A stretch of DNA of 64,000 bases from Chrysopilus asiliformis (taxonomy: Eukaryota > Arthropoda > Insecta > Diptera > Rhagionidae): the NCBI GenBank assembly GCA_964034945.1, contig OZ035960.1, positions 110,863,324 through 110,927,323 of the forward strand, in the 5' to 3' direction. A program made the position numbers and the translations under genes. The first letter of the stretch is position 1; every line of letters starts with the position of its first letter. Positions 46,801 through 60,000 of the stretch are shown here, piece by piece. A model generated the notes under the pieces. That model saw nothing but the letters and a program-made list of their open reading frames with translations, searched no databases and was not told the DNA's origin.

Positions 46801-48306
46801 ATTCGTTTATACTAGAATGGCTACTAAATTATTAGTCTGGCCATTGCTGCTAGGAAAATGTCCCATTGCCGATATTAGTTGACGTGATTTTCTCTTTTAT
46901 TTCCTTTTTTTTTGGGTAAAACAAAAATCAAACACGAGGAAAAACGTAGAAATGTATCTTCGACCTTAGTTAGCTGTGATCGATAAAGAATTTACCGTGG
47001 ATTCAGAAGGCCTCTTTTAAGAACAGAAAAAAAATCCTAACCTATAAACTGTCATAAGAGCACTGTGGCATATCGCCACTTTATTTGACATTATCTCACT
47101 CTTCTCAGTGTTCCAACTTAGCAAATAGCTAGAATCTTCTTTCGAAAAGTTAATGGGGCCAAGTATGGAGGCGGATATGTAACGGAACAAATTGGGGATT
47201 CCCAAAATGTATCGAGGACAAATATTGACAGGCGAAAGCGCCCATTTTGATTGCCTTTTTTAAATACATACATATTCCACTAACCAAACCGCAATACATA
47301 CGCACAAACAAAGATATCAGAAGGGGTGAATTGGCATCATCAGCTGATAGAAATCGTTTTGTCTTAACCTCAAACCTTCCCATGGGAATTGTCGAAATGA
47401 AATCGAGCCTGTCGCCCGTTCTACAACCCTTAGCAGACCGTGAAGTGAAGAGACTTTTGTGTATGGAAGGTTGTTGGCTGGTGGATGACAATTAAGGGAC
47501 CATTAGAACAAAAGGATAAGAAACGACGGGAGACGGACAACCATTTAATCGACTGGTGACTGGCTGGCTATGTGACTGGGTTCTGGTTTCCCACGTTTTT
47601 TTAGTTCCAACTCGAAGTTGGAGTCAAAGTTCAGGCAGAAAATTGTAACGCACCCACACGGCGACCCATTTTTATCGATTTCTGACAATTCGTCTATTGT
47701 TAGCTTGAAATAATAAGAAAGTCAAATGGTGTGATGGTGGAAGAATATCGCCATATTTAATGAGTGGTGTACTGGTGGTGAGATATATACTTTAAAAGAC
47801 GGTTTTACTTTCATTTTCTGTAGTTGAGCTCAAAAAAAATTAAGAAAAACGGATTGGAAATTTATTTATTTTAAAATAATGATTTTCTTATATTTAACAG
47901 CTATGAAGGTCGTCAGAAAAAAACTATTCCAGGCAACCAGATACATTTGTGGCCAATTTTAAACGATAGATACCATCTAAATGTTAATTCTGATGCAAAT
48001 CACTCTAAGCACTCTAACAATAAAATAAAGTTGATAAAATTATCTTTCGAATAAGATGTGAAAGGAAGTTTACCAGATGTCGCTTTTGTCATTGGTCATA
48101 ACATAACCATTTACTTTTTTATTATTTTACAGTGAAAGTTGATAGTCTTGTTTCTTATTAACTCTCAGTAATTAGGATTTGATTTCCTTGACGTTTTTAT
48201 TATACAATCTTCGACTGTAATATTTGTGAGTTGATTTTAGAACCGTTTTGTTGCAAAGTGATTGAGACTATCTCTATATGCCATATAAGGAGGCTTTTGT
48301 AGATTA
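40893..48306. other. Unassigned 7.4-kb stretch
   Basis: No supported gene or recognised mobile element. At about 45018 AGTATAAATGCG is followed by a TCAGC word some 25 bases on, a weak core-promoter look, but the open frame after it (45075-45341) has no domain. The GT array at 43521 is noted separately. Paired open frames at 44018-44291 and 47017-47495 are on opposite strands of the same DNA and are not called. Confidence 0.3.
43521..43540. repeat. (GT)10 microsatellite
   Basis: Ten perfect GT units. Confidence 0.95.
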
Positions 48307-48560
48307 CTAGCTTACATAGCCGTCGTTACCGGGTTAAAGTCACTTGCACAAGTTTTTTTTTTGCACCCCAAAACATAGAAACAACCTAAAAACTTTTGAA
48401 AAAAATATACCTTCAGGACCCCCGGTTTTGAATCTTAAAATTCTGACGCCAGATTTGTGGTCAGAGATCCTGGAAAAAATAGGAAAAATGATATTTGCGT
48501 TATTTTTACAGGACCTTCCGTTTCGAACGGTTTCTTAGCGAGCGGAGAGCCTAAGAGGTA
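48307..48560 (-). mobile_element. Helitron-like element (family A-type 3' end), partial
   Basis: CTAG at 48307-48310 next to TA, followed (reading left to right) by GCTTACATAGCCGTCGTTAC and CGGGTTAAAG, the family A hairpin end with three or four changes. Interior sequence differs from other copies, and the 5' end was not found; the right limit is approximate. Confidence 0.5.
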
Positions 48561-49989
48561 AGGCGAAATACAAAAATGTTCTTTGCAATCAAATTAAGAT
48601 AAAAAATACATTCATTTTATGAAAAAAATCACCCCAAAATAGAAAAAATCACACCAGATTTGATAAATATATTTCGATTAAGGCCATGTGGCCGATAGGC
48701 ATCATTTGCTGTTCACCTTTGTAGATCAAAACAAACTAAAAAAAAAAATATCTACAAAATATGCCTCAAAAAGGCGGGAAAAGGGGATAGGTGTGAAAGC
48801 TCCCATTTGACTTTGCCTTCCTCTCAGCTGGATATTGATGGCACTCTCCAGAACGTGCATCAGAATTCCTATCCCCATTTCTCTTTTCGAATCCATCAAA
48901 GGCATTCCGCTTATCCCGCTATTTTCCTATCCATAGTCGGTACCGTTAAAAAAATGATGACGACACACCATCTGATTATCCCAATATACCAAAGCGTGGC
49001 ATACAAATTTGGGTGCCGCGGAGAGACGTTGCAATGGCGTATTTTAAAAAAAAAAATTCCGCCTATAAAACTGCTTGCTTTATTTTTAATTAAAAATTTT
49101 CACTCTAAAAATAGACCAGTGGGTGGCAGCAGGTGAGTAAGTGCAGCACACCGTTTACCGTTAAAATTCGCATCTATCTGTCAAGCAAGATAAACAACAA
49201 CAAATACAAGTACATGCTGTGCTGTCATTTGCCTGCCGTTAATTTTCAGCAAAGCTCTTCTCTCTCAGCTGTGTTCATCCATGAAAATCGACAGGAATTC
49301 GTGTTTTTTTTTTAATCACAGTTGAGTGGAAACTAGGTTTGAGGTTAAAAAAAATGTTTTTTTTTGCTAAGTAGCAGTGCGGTACAAAAACACATTCCAG
49401 CCACCCAAATATCACATTTTAATTCAAAAATAAACTCTAAATAACATGAAAAAAGGTGTTTTCGGAAAACCTGTGGAAATTCTAACCTCAACATATACTT
49501 AACCACACTTTTTTTTCTAATAACGGTTCTTTGATTGATTGCTGATTATTGAAGAAGGCTTTTTGATTATGTGGCATCAATTTCACAGATTTTGAGTGAG
49601 ACTCAACTTTTTGTAGAATGCAGGATTTCCATTTTACCATTAATTTGGCGCATTTTTCACTTTTTGATCATCTTTGAAGTATAGTTGAATTGCTGCAGAT
49701 TGAAATATTTTATTTTATTGATGTGTTTTTAATATTTCCAGGAAAATAGATCAAAACCTTGGACTAGTATTTTTATGTTTTTACCATTTATATAATATTT
49801 TATTTACTGCAATTTAACATATAAGTTTTTTTTGTAGTAGACACCTGTTTCTTTTGAGTTAAAAAATTCGCAACTAATAATTTATGTGGCAAAAAGGTTT
49901 AAAAAATATTGGCTATGGGAATAAGTTCTTAGCGATTGTGAATAGATGCCGCTAGCCGCTCCGCATGCACGCGTCCTCATCCACGATTA
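48561..49989. other. Unassigned stretch
   Basis: No supported gene; short open frames at 48807-49136 lack motifs. Confidence 0.3.
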
Positions 49990-50478
49990 CATGGCTTTGG
50001 AAAGTGTACTATGAGCTCTTCAAACCCGCAGAAACCATCAGTCTATTGACGTCAACTGATACGTTTGAAGCGAGCTATTGGCGAAAAACGTCCACAATGG
50101 GTCGATAGGTATGACAAGTTGATTCTGCTGCACGACAACGCTAGGCCACATATTGCGAAGCCGGTCGAAACATACCTAGAAGGGATCAACTGGGAAGTAC
50201 TACCCCAACCGCCATATTCCCCAGGCATTGCCTCTTCTGATTACCATTTGTTTAGATCAGGTCTTACAGGAATGAGTTTCCATTCATATGAGGAGGTGAT
50301 CAAATGGGTGTATGACTGGTCGCTATCTCTAATCTCAAACCACTTGAAAGAAACATGTTTTAGGAAATTAACGACAAGACCGGATCAATTTCCAACGGTG
50401 TTAGTTTTCAATTATAAAGAATTTCATGTGTTTGACGATGACATTCCAAATAAGAGTCCTGTGATTGCACAAAAATAG
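49990..50478 (+). pseudogene. mariner transposase C-terminal pseudogene
   Basis: Translations in two frames give VYYELFKPAETI, then (after a one-base shift and a TGA at 50047-50049) RQLIRLKRAIGEKRPQW, LLHDNARPHIAKPVE and PQPPYSPGIASSDYHLFRS. HDNARPH holds the second catalytic Asp, and SSDYHLF the third, with 34 residues between them: the DD34D signature of mariner. Later SYEEVIKWVYDW matches the usual C-terminal region before the sequence drifts. The N-terminal helix-turn-helix half and the first catalytic Asp are missing and no inverted ends were found, so the copy is dead. Confidence 0.85.
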
Positions 50479-53400
50479 GACATTCTTCTAATGGAATTTC
50501 CAGAAAATCCCTACCATACGAAGAAAAAACATCTTTAAAAGAATTATTTTTGTCGGTTGCCTCTTTCAGCTTTTTAACAAGCAAAAGTCCTATGGAATTT
50601 TATTCTTATAGGTTTTTATCTAAAAGACTTAAGGACTATGAATTGATTTGGACCAGTAAAAGTTCTAAGGAGTATTGAATGGTCTAAAAGTTTTAAAGTA
50701 AAAGGTTTTTGTAGCCAGTGAGCCCAGATTTCAGCGAAAATTTTACTTTAATATCCTGTGTAATCCCAATCGATCTGTCCGATAATTTTTGCTTCACACA
50801 AAATACCCTTAAAATCTATCTTAGAAACTTCGATCCTAACCGAAAATTTCATTTTTTATGGATTTTGTGATTGTATCGTTGAATTGGGTGAAAATCTTAA
50901 TACCGTTGCTCTTTGCCGTTATGGCTTCGTGTTATATTGGAGTCTTGCGATTTTTAATACAAAAGTCGAAGATGCCCTACAGCCTTGGGATGTCTTGACC
51001 AACATAACTATGGTTCACACACACACATCGAACTATGGGGCATGATTTTGTAGGGATCAATTCAACGATATTTCTTATCTGTTCCGTTACTGAAAAAAAA
51101 CAGGTGTGGAAAGGGGCTAACGGGGAAATGTGTTCGTGTTTTCACATCTAAAAATGTATCTTATGTACATAGAATTGTATTGAATTGGATCTCATGCGAG
51201 GCAAAGGTGTTTTAGGTCTTTTATAGGTTAGGATAGGAAGAGAGGTTATGAACACCGAGTCTTAACTAAAAGAACAGTTTGAGTAACGGTAACGATGTGT
51301 GGTGTAGCGGGAAGGGGGCGGCAATCTGTGATGTATTTTATGTTCATGTTCAATGTTTATGGTTCCCTCATTTCACATCCTAAGACATAAACGGAAATCG
51401 ATTTTATTTGATGAAAATTACTCTTTTTCCGCTGTGATGTTTGGCGTTTTTCGATTTTTCATCGGATAGTATTTTCTCGTATTTCGTAGTGGATTTGATA
51501 TTTTTTTTTCTGAATTCAAAGCCGTTGCTTTCTTATCCAATGTTTCAGGTATCAAGGGAGAAAATATTGAAAAAAGCTACTGGAGTGCGGCCCACAAGCA
51601 AAACAACAACAAAAAAGTATAATAAAAGGCAAGGAAAAAGAAACGTTGAGCAAAACTCAAAGTGACAAAAGAAATAACTGAAGATAGAAGTGTGTAGGCG
51701 GGATTTTCAAAGGTAAAAGATGAGTGAATGGAAGAAAAAACCGGGGAAAACAAGATTCTCTTTAGAAATCCGTTTGAACGCAATACACCAGTTTTTTTTT
51801 GCTTCTTCGACCCAGCAGTTATCTTCAATTTAGTGAATTTCCCCAAAAATACCCTCAGCCATTCCAACAAAAATATTCTCCATCTTTAATCCACACAGCT
51901 TCAAAAAAAAAAATGTGTTACCAATTGCTGTAGTGAAATGTGCCAGCAGAACACGAGGATTTTTTAAAAAAAATTTTTTGTTTCAAATTGTTGAGGTTTC
52001 AAGGACGTTGGAATCCTTCGAATAAAGGTCTTTCTTCTTCTAGAAATGTGTCTTATACATAAGTTATGAAATACTTTATTATTTATTTATATTTTTTTGC
52101 ATAAGGAATGAATTTTAGTATTCACTCGACGTAATTTTAAATCACTCAAGAACGGTTTGTGCTGACATCTTGAAATCCGAGAATATAGGAACGACTTTAT
52201 ACACAATTTGTGATTCCGCATCGCAATGTTAACGATTTTGAAGGTTTCAAGCAATATTAGATCATATGTCATCTGAATAAAGTAATTTTTTGCGGGCCGA
52301 GATATTTCTTTTTTGTTAAATTAAATTTTGGAAAGCAGGTGAATAAGTGGCGTATGAAGATGACATACGAACCAAATTAGTTTGAAATTTTTTGTACGGA
52401 AAACTGGGTCACCGGGACACATCCGGCAACGCCATTGGTATTAAAATTCTCTACATTTTTCCATTGCATCGCAAATCGATATCTTTTGCCATTATTGTGA
52501 TATTTCAGATTTTGTTAAATAAAAATTCATACTTTTTTTAACTAACTAATATCTTATTAGCCACTAATATTTTATTCATGTATTGTTGACATCATATATT
52601 TTTTATCAAATATTACCGGTTTTCCAATTTAGTGAAGGAATTTGGCGGGATATAACTTTGAAAAAATGTTACCGAACGAGTCCGAGTTTCCCTACTGCAT
52701 TTTACATTTGAGATTTTGCATAACAACGAAATTTAAATTTGAAAACGGATTTTCCGTTTTTTTGAGCGAAAAAATTATTGAAGAAATTGACAATTTGTGC
52801 GAAAAAATTGTTGAAGAAATTGACTTTCTTTGCCTTAAAAGTCTCCTCTCCCCAAAACAGCCACGTCTAATAGAAGAAAACTCACAAAAAAAGTAAACAA
52901 AAACCGAAGCTTTTAAAGTGAGACTGAAATCATGAATTGCAACTAAAAAGCAATCAATTCGACAGGTAAACTACAACCGACACGACATTTCAACTTTGTC
53001 GGTTACGTCTGAAGCCGAAAAGATTTTTTAAATCATGCACGAAGCCAGGTAGGTGTTTTTTCAGCTTCCTCCCCATCAGTCGCCTTCAAATATTGCTTTC
53101 AAAAACAATTTTTTGTTCGTCATAAATTGAAAAAGGAAATTTCGAAATTTAGTGTCTCCCCTCTAAGCGCACGATGAAAAAATACGATTTTCGGTGGCAG
53201 GTACGGATGAACCCGTCGTTTTTAATCCTCAAACAAAACACACACACGTCAAGTCACTACCCACACCCTCATCACTCACCAGTGTGTAATTCTCCCACGA
53301 CCATAAGTCGGGTGGCGCCATTTGGCGTGCCTGCATCTCCTCCTATTCTGTGAGATACTCGTGACTCGCAACGTTCCATTAGTTCAGGTCACGACACCCG

Positions 53401-55044
53401 CACGCCATGTGTATTTTCTGCCCTCTTGAGGTCGCAGGGATAGTTTCAGCTAAGTTGCCCACTCAGTCCGTGTTTGATCGCTCCCCCACAGCCGAAAATT
53501 TCCCGACAGTCCGTGTTTGAGCGCCCTCCCATAGTCGAAAATTTCCCGACAGGTGGTGTGGTGTTCGCTTTGCCACTGGAACGCAGTTTGAATCACCGGT
53601 AAAAATGGAAATGAAACCGCGTGAACTGGTAAAATTATGAATTGCGAATGCGGCGAGGGTGAAGTCCGAAAGGGTGAGAAAAGCGCAAGGTGGTAAGAGA
53701 CGAGGTTGCAGAAGAGTGGGCGAGTTTGAGGGGAGGATGAGGAATTGCTATACCGAATTTTTCCAATCGATTTTCCTATCCCCGAACTTCATAAAAAATT
53801 CATATCAACCTTTCTGCTTGGATCCCCGAAACCCGTTCTTCGGGACCGGCGAAACGCCAACCCTTAACCAAGTCTGCTCGCAGCATTGCCAAGTCCATCT
53901 CCTTTCCGCACTTTCCCCTTTTAACGTCGTCGTGTAGCGCACAGTGCTATTTGAACACCGTTGAATTCAAACGAAGAGGATAAACGTTGATTTCATGTTT
54001 CCTTACACAATTTCCCTTCACCTGCTGATTCTCAACAATTCAACACACACCTTTTGACACTCTTTTCCTTTACGTTCTCCCATTGTGAGTCCTACTGACT
54101 CCCCTCGTCTTTCACAAACGGATACCCGAACACTCATCCTATTATTATTGCCAGATTGGATTTTTGTTTCAATCTTCTTTTTTTTGTACGTTTCCTATTT
54201 TTCCCGCTTGAATTCAAACAGTCTTTTGTTTTTCCTTTCATTATTTTCCATGTTAAACAAAATTGTGAGATTTAAAAGTTTTTCCCTGTGACAACAAAAC
54301 ATAAACAAAAGCCAATATCAACGGCATTGAGAGAAAAACATAGAAATACCTAAAGTAGCTCGATATCGGTTGAAATAAGCGAAAAGTTTTGTTTTTCAAC
54401 GATTAATTATTGATTTACATTATGTTTTTAGGCGTTGAATTTTTCAAATCTTGTTTTTAGGTGTTTTCCAGACAAAGTAGCGAATAAAACATTTGATAAA
54501 AGTTTCAAAAAAAAAAATGCCCATCGCTTTTGGTGATTTTCGTTGTTGTTGTTGTTTGTTTGTTATTTGGATGAAAATTTAATCAGAAAAGGAATAATAC
54601 TTTGAATTAAGGAAAAATATTTTCATTTTGTTTGACATTATGTTGTTAATCTTTGTCGCTTATGCTTCTAATCAAAAAAGTTTTCATGTTTTGTGCGTAC
54701 TTGAACCCTTTTTTTATTTTTTTAAATACTGGGATCTGTCAGTGGAGAATGAGGGTATAGAATTCTACTTGGTGCGTGTTTACGCGCTACTTGAATTCAA
54801 AAAACGTTTTAAAAACCGTCTGATTAAATTTAAATAATTGTTCAACGTAAGTCGCTATTATAGAAATTATGTTAATAGCTTTTAATAAAATTTGTAAATT
54901 ATAAACAGGCCTTTAAAGATGAGCCAAAGCAAGACTCGAAATGTCATCACAATCGATGGTCACAAAAGACTGTGACTGTCATAACGCTATAATATATCCG
55001 CAACTATGAAGGAAGATGAAATTTTGCCACCTTTCGTATTTCCG
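50479..55044. other. Unassigned 4.6-kb stretch
   Basis: No supported gene. 53200-54080 is richer in C and G than its surroundings and contains a 43-bp tandem duplication; the open frame 53659-53937 there has no recognisable domain. Around 52390-52520 words such as CAAATCGATATCTTTTGCCA resemble a worn family E unit. Confidence 0.3.
53465..53550. repeat. Two-copy tandem duplication, 43 bp
   Basis: AGTCCGTGTTTGA starts at 53465 and 53508; both units end CGAAAATTTCCCGAC with about five differences between. Confidence 0.8.
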
Positions 55045-55300
55045 CTGACGTTACAATGTGTTCACTACTTCGTCCTTGTAGCGATAACGGAAGGTTCGGA
55101 AGGTTTTTCCTAAAATTTCCCGGAAAAAAAATTGATCTGGAGGTTTTAGGAATCGCCGATTCTAGCATTCAAAAATCTGTAAGGATAGCAGAACGTCCTG
55201 TAAAGATAACGTGATCATTCTTTCCCTCAAATTTGCTGGAAAAAGTCTCATCTGGGGGTTTTTGGGGCCGCTGAAACTGATTCTGATTGTCCCTACAGAG
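55045..55300 (+). repeat. Family G repeat fragment
   Basis: TCACTACTTCGTCCTTGTAG, AAATCTGTAAGGATAGCAG, CGTCCTGTAAAGATAACGTG and AAAAAGTCTCATCTGGGGG follow the unit order seen at 25918-26640. It runs into an inverted scrap of family E (about 55300-55410, with GACTCGAGAATGGGAGCAGA). Confidence 0.55.
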
Positions 55301-55435
55301 TCCCGTTATACTTACAGAGACCGACTCGAGAATGGGAGCAGATAGAAACTTTCTGATCAGGACGAAATCCGTTTCAGGCAAAATTATGAGGATATTCACT
55401 TTTGTGAAAAAATGTATATAACCAAATTTATCATA

Positions 55436-55484
55436 CCATACTAATATATAAAAATGAGTTGGTGTCTGTCTGTCTGTCTGTTTA

Positions 55485-55571
<87 letters not shown>

Positions 55572-55955
55572 GTTTGTCTGTCTATCTGTCTATCTGTCTG
55601 TCTCTCTGCTGTCTGTTCCTCTTTCACGCAAAAACGGCTGAACCGATTGACTTGAAATCTGGCATGAGTGTCTGTGGTAGTTCTGGTTCCAACATAGGCA
55701 TACAGAAAAGTAGCGCGAGGGGTGGGGGGAGTAAGGGGAGGGAGTAAAGTGATTTCGAAACTTAGTATTCCCTCTATGTTACCCTTTCGCGGGGAAACTA
55801 TTGAACCGATTGGCCTGAAATTTGGCATAGATGTTCGTCCGGGGTCCAGCCTCAACATAGATCCATTAAAAAGTTTTTAAGCTCTTTCCGGTTTTCTTCG
55901 TATTCTAAAACTTAGACAAAAAACTTAACCCGGCAACGACGGGTATGCGAGCTAG
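55436..55955 (+). mobile_element. Helitron-like element (family A, copy 2), uninterrupted
   Basis: About 520 bp, plus strand. It begins near CCATACTAATATATAAAAAT after a host A, with a long TGTC array, then GCTGAACCGATTGACTTGAA, two C/G-rich stretches, and the end ACCCGGCAACGACGGGTATG, CGAGCTAG before TA. Stem ACCCG/CGGGT and the CTAG terminus are the Helitron 3' features. The open frames across the TGTC array (Leu-Ser-Val-Cys repeats) are not genes. Confidence 0.72.
55467..55613. repeat. TGTC-type microsatellite, about 147 bp
   Basis: TCTG units with scattered TTTA/TATC variants inside the Helitron copy; the shortest counterparts in other copies are about 20 bp, so this one has expanded. 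Confidence 0.9.
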
Positions 55956-56932
55956 TAGGAAATAAAACTTTCTGCATGTTTTTCTCTAACGGTTCGCAAC
56001 ATAGATTTTTTCGAATTTTCCCGCGATAAATTTTGGCATATATCAATTTTGGCATAGAATGACTTTATTCGGAAATTGTTTTTTAAAAAGTATGAATCAA
56101 CCTACAAATAAAAAAATATAAAATTCCACCTTGGATTTCGCCCTGACGTATGTACATAAATTGTTGATGAACTGATATTTAATTTACTTAATATAAAACA
56201 TTATTAAAATCCCACGTAACTCCCACATCAGTCTAAAAATAAAAACCTTTGCTGCAAAATTGAAGTGTCGTCAGAGATTATCTGAGTTCAGAGGAAGGAC
56301 ATCGTTCTAAATATTAAAGTGTTTCACTCAAAAATTCTATTAAATTAAGTGTAAAAAGGGAAATTCCGTTTTTTTTTATATTAACATGGCTTTAATTTCC
56401 ATCCGTTGATGGCTGCGACCGAATTAGTTCGTGAGTGAGTGAGAGGTTATGGCATCGACAGGACACAGAAAATGGCAAATGGAAAATAATTCGATTATAA
56501 AATTTCATTTGTTCATAAATTTTTAATTGTAAAGTTAAACCTTCAAATAGCCGACGACGGAAAAGGTCCTGTCTTCGATGTTTTTATGTGCCTTGTTTCC
56601 TCTTAGCCTATTTCTTATATTCTATCTCTTTTTTTTTCATAAACAATATTAAACCGTTTCCTCGATTTTCCTGGTAATATAATTAGAAAGTGGTAATTAA
56701 AGGATCATGGGACTACCGAAGGACATAACATGTTTTTTTTCAACATTTACACTTCGAGTGGGAAATAATTTTATGTTTTAGGTTTCATGGTTCAACATTT
56801 TGCATTTCTAGACCGTGGATTTGTGATATTGGAGCCTTTAATATTTTGGGGATAATTTGTAAGGAAATTAGAGTAGACCGTTATATTCTAAAGGACAGGA
56901 GTTTTACCAGAAGGTCGACTTTTTTTTCTCAT
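55956..56932. other. Unassigned stretch
   Basis: AT-rich, no gene or repeat boundary recognised. Confidence 0.3.
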
Positions 56933-57021
56933 CTTTGCTTGTGAAAGGCTCACTAGCTATTTCTTTGCTTGTGAAAGGCACACTTGCCATTTCTTTGCTT
57001 GTCAAAGGCTCATTAGACATG
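56933..57021. repeat. Three-copy tandem repeat, 30 bp
   Basis: Units begin CTTTGCTTGTGAAAGGC at 56933 and 56963, and CTTTGCTTGTCAAAGGC at 56993, each followed by a variant of TCACTAGCTATTT. Confidence 0.85.
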
Positions 57022-60000
57022 ACTGCCAAATAGAACGGCTCCCTTTAAAATTTAAAAATAGTTTTTCCTGAAGAAGGTAAATTAATCACGTGTGATATTT
57101 ACTAAAACCCTCTAAATATACCTATATTTTACCAATAATTTAACAATCAGGGTATTCACAGTCCTCTTTTAAATTGCGAGTAATTTTACCGCTCGGTAAT
57201 TCAGTCAAATTTAACAGATTTTTACCGAGACAGTAACTTGGTTCATGTAAAAATGAATTACCGGATTCGGTAATTGTAGACATGCCTTGAGTCGTGTTTT
57301 CCGGCCCGGTTATTCGGTATCAAGAATCAACCGCGAGTGGCGCTAGTAATGTTTTTAGTTGTCAAATTTTCTCGCTGGTTATCTCATCGGACTGCAAATT
57401 TTTTCAATTTTGATAGCCGTTGCCACAATAGAATTTCAAAAGAATACATCAAACATGGGTTTAAAGGTATGTCTGACAATCAAATTCGAAGTTCATGATT
57501 TGGTCACGTATCCAATAAAAGCGCTGTTCTCAAATCTGTGCTGTGGGATGTTCACAGCAGAATATTTTCAGTCTTTTAATATTACCGAAAATACCGAATA
57601 TCGAAAATTAAAAGAGGATTGTGAATACCCTCAATATTTTGTCAATGAAATTAAAAAATTAAGTTTTTTTAAAATATTTTTTTCATTTTTTTTTAGTTTG
57701 TAGTAATTATGTAAATCAGTAAATTATATTTCTCAATGATTTACATAAATACAATTTCCATTTTCTAAATCCAATATACTTATTTTAATTATAATACCTT
57801 GTAGTGTCTACTAATAGTGTCTACTATCGGCATATCAATTTTCTCGTTGCTAAGTGAAGTTCTCTATTTCCCAGTGGTCAACAAACTAAATTCCTCGTTA
57901 GAATACCAAAAATTCAACCCCAAAATTACGGTATACACCATTAGGTTTTATTTTCGAAAATTATCCAGAACTTATGAAGGACATACGTTTATTCATTCAT
58001 TTGAATAATAAAATAAGGTAATTTTACTAGAAATGATTGTGGGCCTAATTAAAACTTAGATTTTTATACTAATACTTACGACTTAACTGATCGTCCTTCA
58101 GCGTTGTCCGCCTTTTTAATAGCTCTCACAAAATAATTGTTATTTCCCAGTATTTTGTGGTTTGTTCCGTTTTTGCTCCTTTCTCTCACTTTCTAATTGA
58201 ATTTTTATGTTACTTTAAAAGGTCCTTACTTCGAAATGTAAAAAAAGTAGATCAAGACAATAAAACAAATAAATTCACTGTTGTTTTTTCACTGTATTTT
58301 TTTCCTATTTCATTTGTTTTCGTTTTATTATTTCGTTCGTTTCTCGTTTTTCGGCTTCTTTTTTTTGTCAAACTGACGTTATGACAGGGTAGTTCAACCG
58401 CACCATTAACTATTTATGCGAATTGAGACGGCAACAAAAAAATAGTCCGTCTCGTTTGCTCGCGGGCACGATGTGCAAAGGGCAAGGATTAAGGACAGTG
58501 AAGCTTTCTGTAATGGAAATACGGGAAATGGGAAGGTAACCCAAGGGAGAGAGGAATCGATTATAGTAAATGCACGCAATCGAAATGAACGGTAAAAAAA
58601 ATTACCCCAAAAAAAGGATGTAGACGAGACTAGGGAAACACCAAAAGTTCTTTTTTTTCCACCCTCGGAATGATTCACGACGTGTCTCCACTCTAAACAC
58701 ACGTTATTCGTTTTGTTTTTGTCTCTTTCTGTCTCGAGTGAACCATATGAGTCGCAGGACAGTGGATATCCTGCCAAAAAAGCTAACGGGGAAAAATTAC
58801 CCCCGTGTGGGTATTCCGGCAACGGTTGGCCGGTTGGAGAAAATTTCCCTTCCTTATCTATTTATTTATTTATTTAAAACTTTTTTTTCTTGATAAACCG
58901 TTTTTTTTGCAGTTGTGTTTGACACCGCTATGCTTGTATTGGTTAGTGGCTGGTATCGATAACAAATTGGAATGATGTCAGCTGCTTAATTGTAGTTGTG
59001 ATACGAGTATATTTCATTCGTTGCGTGTTTGAGTTCATTAGAAGAAAAAAAAACATGAGCCTTAGCACACTAGAAAAAATTCGTTTGGCCAACCTGACTC
59101 ACTTTTGCCGACTCGACTCGGTGTGCCACACCACCCCCAAGAAAAATTGTCCACCCTCACCAAGTCTTTTTTTTTCGCTTTATTCGTTCCAATCCAAGTT
59201 AAGTGTTTCCAGCGTCACAAGCACGAGGGTGGTTTGGTGTTTCCTTTTTGGGAAATTTCTCCACTTATTTTTTTTCAGTTTAATTGTTTTTTGTAGTTAT
59301 ACTAGAAATTCCTTTATTAAATTAATTTTCACATGAATTTTTCGGGTCTCCCATTAATAGATTTGTAGACAGTAACGGTAAATGATTTTCGGCAGGTAGA
59401 GAAATTAAGCACATTGATATGGTTGTATGTGTGTTTCTGTATTAGTATGACGCATCACACATACGTTTATATAACACACCAATAATCAACTTATTTTAAG
59501 CACTTTTATTAATTTTTCTCTATTTATATATATTTTTTCTATATATTTTTTTAAAGCGACAAGCCAACCAAGTGGAAAAAATCCATTCAAATTTACCGAT
59601 TTATTAACAGGTTTTCACACTGCGTAAATTTTACACTATTGAAAATTACTCCAAAAAGGAATAAAAAAAACGTCTTAAATTATTACGAAAAATTTTTGAT
59701 GCGAAAAACTGAGATATTTTTAAGCTTTTTATACGAAAACTTGTTTGCCTTATTCTAAAAATATCACTAAATATATTATATTTTGCGTAAAATTTATTCA
59801 AATTTTACACCACAAATATTTGATATGTATTTGATTCACATGAATAAATGTTTTTTTTTTAAAACTAGTTGTTTTTATAGTATAATTAAAATTGATTGAT
59901 AAATATTACATTGATTACATCTACGATTTTTTTAAACTTGAAGTTTACATTGATATGTATGTGATATTAAAAGTTTTTATATATTTTTCTTTTTAGATAT

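Noticed and set aside
55454..55858. Cys/Leu/Ser/Val-repeat and Asp/Arg/Gln/Thr-repeat open frames
   Set aside because: Translation of a TGTC microsatellite inside a Helitron; every frame of such an array stays open.
58406..58822. Minus-strand open frame of 138 residues
   Set aside because: No recognisable domain, uneven composition, no splice or initiation signals; openness of this length occurs by chance over 64 kb in six frames.
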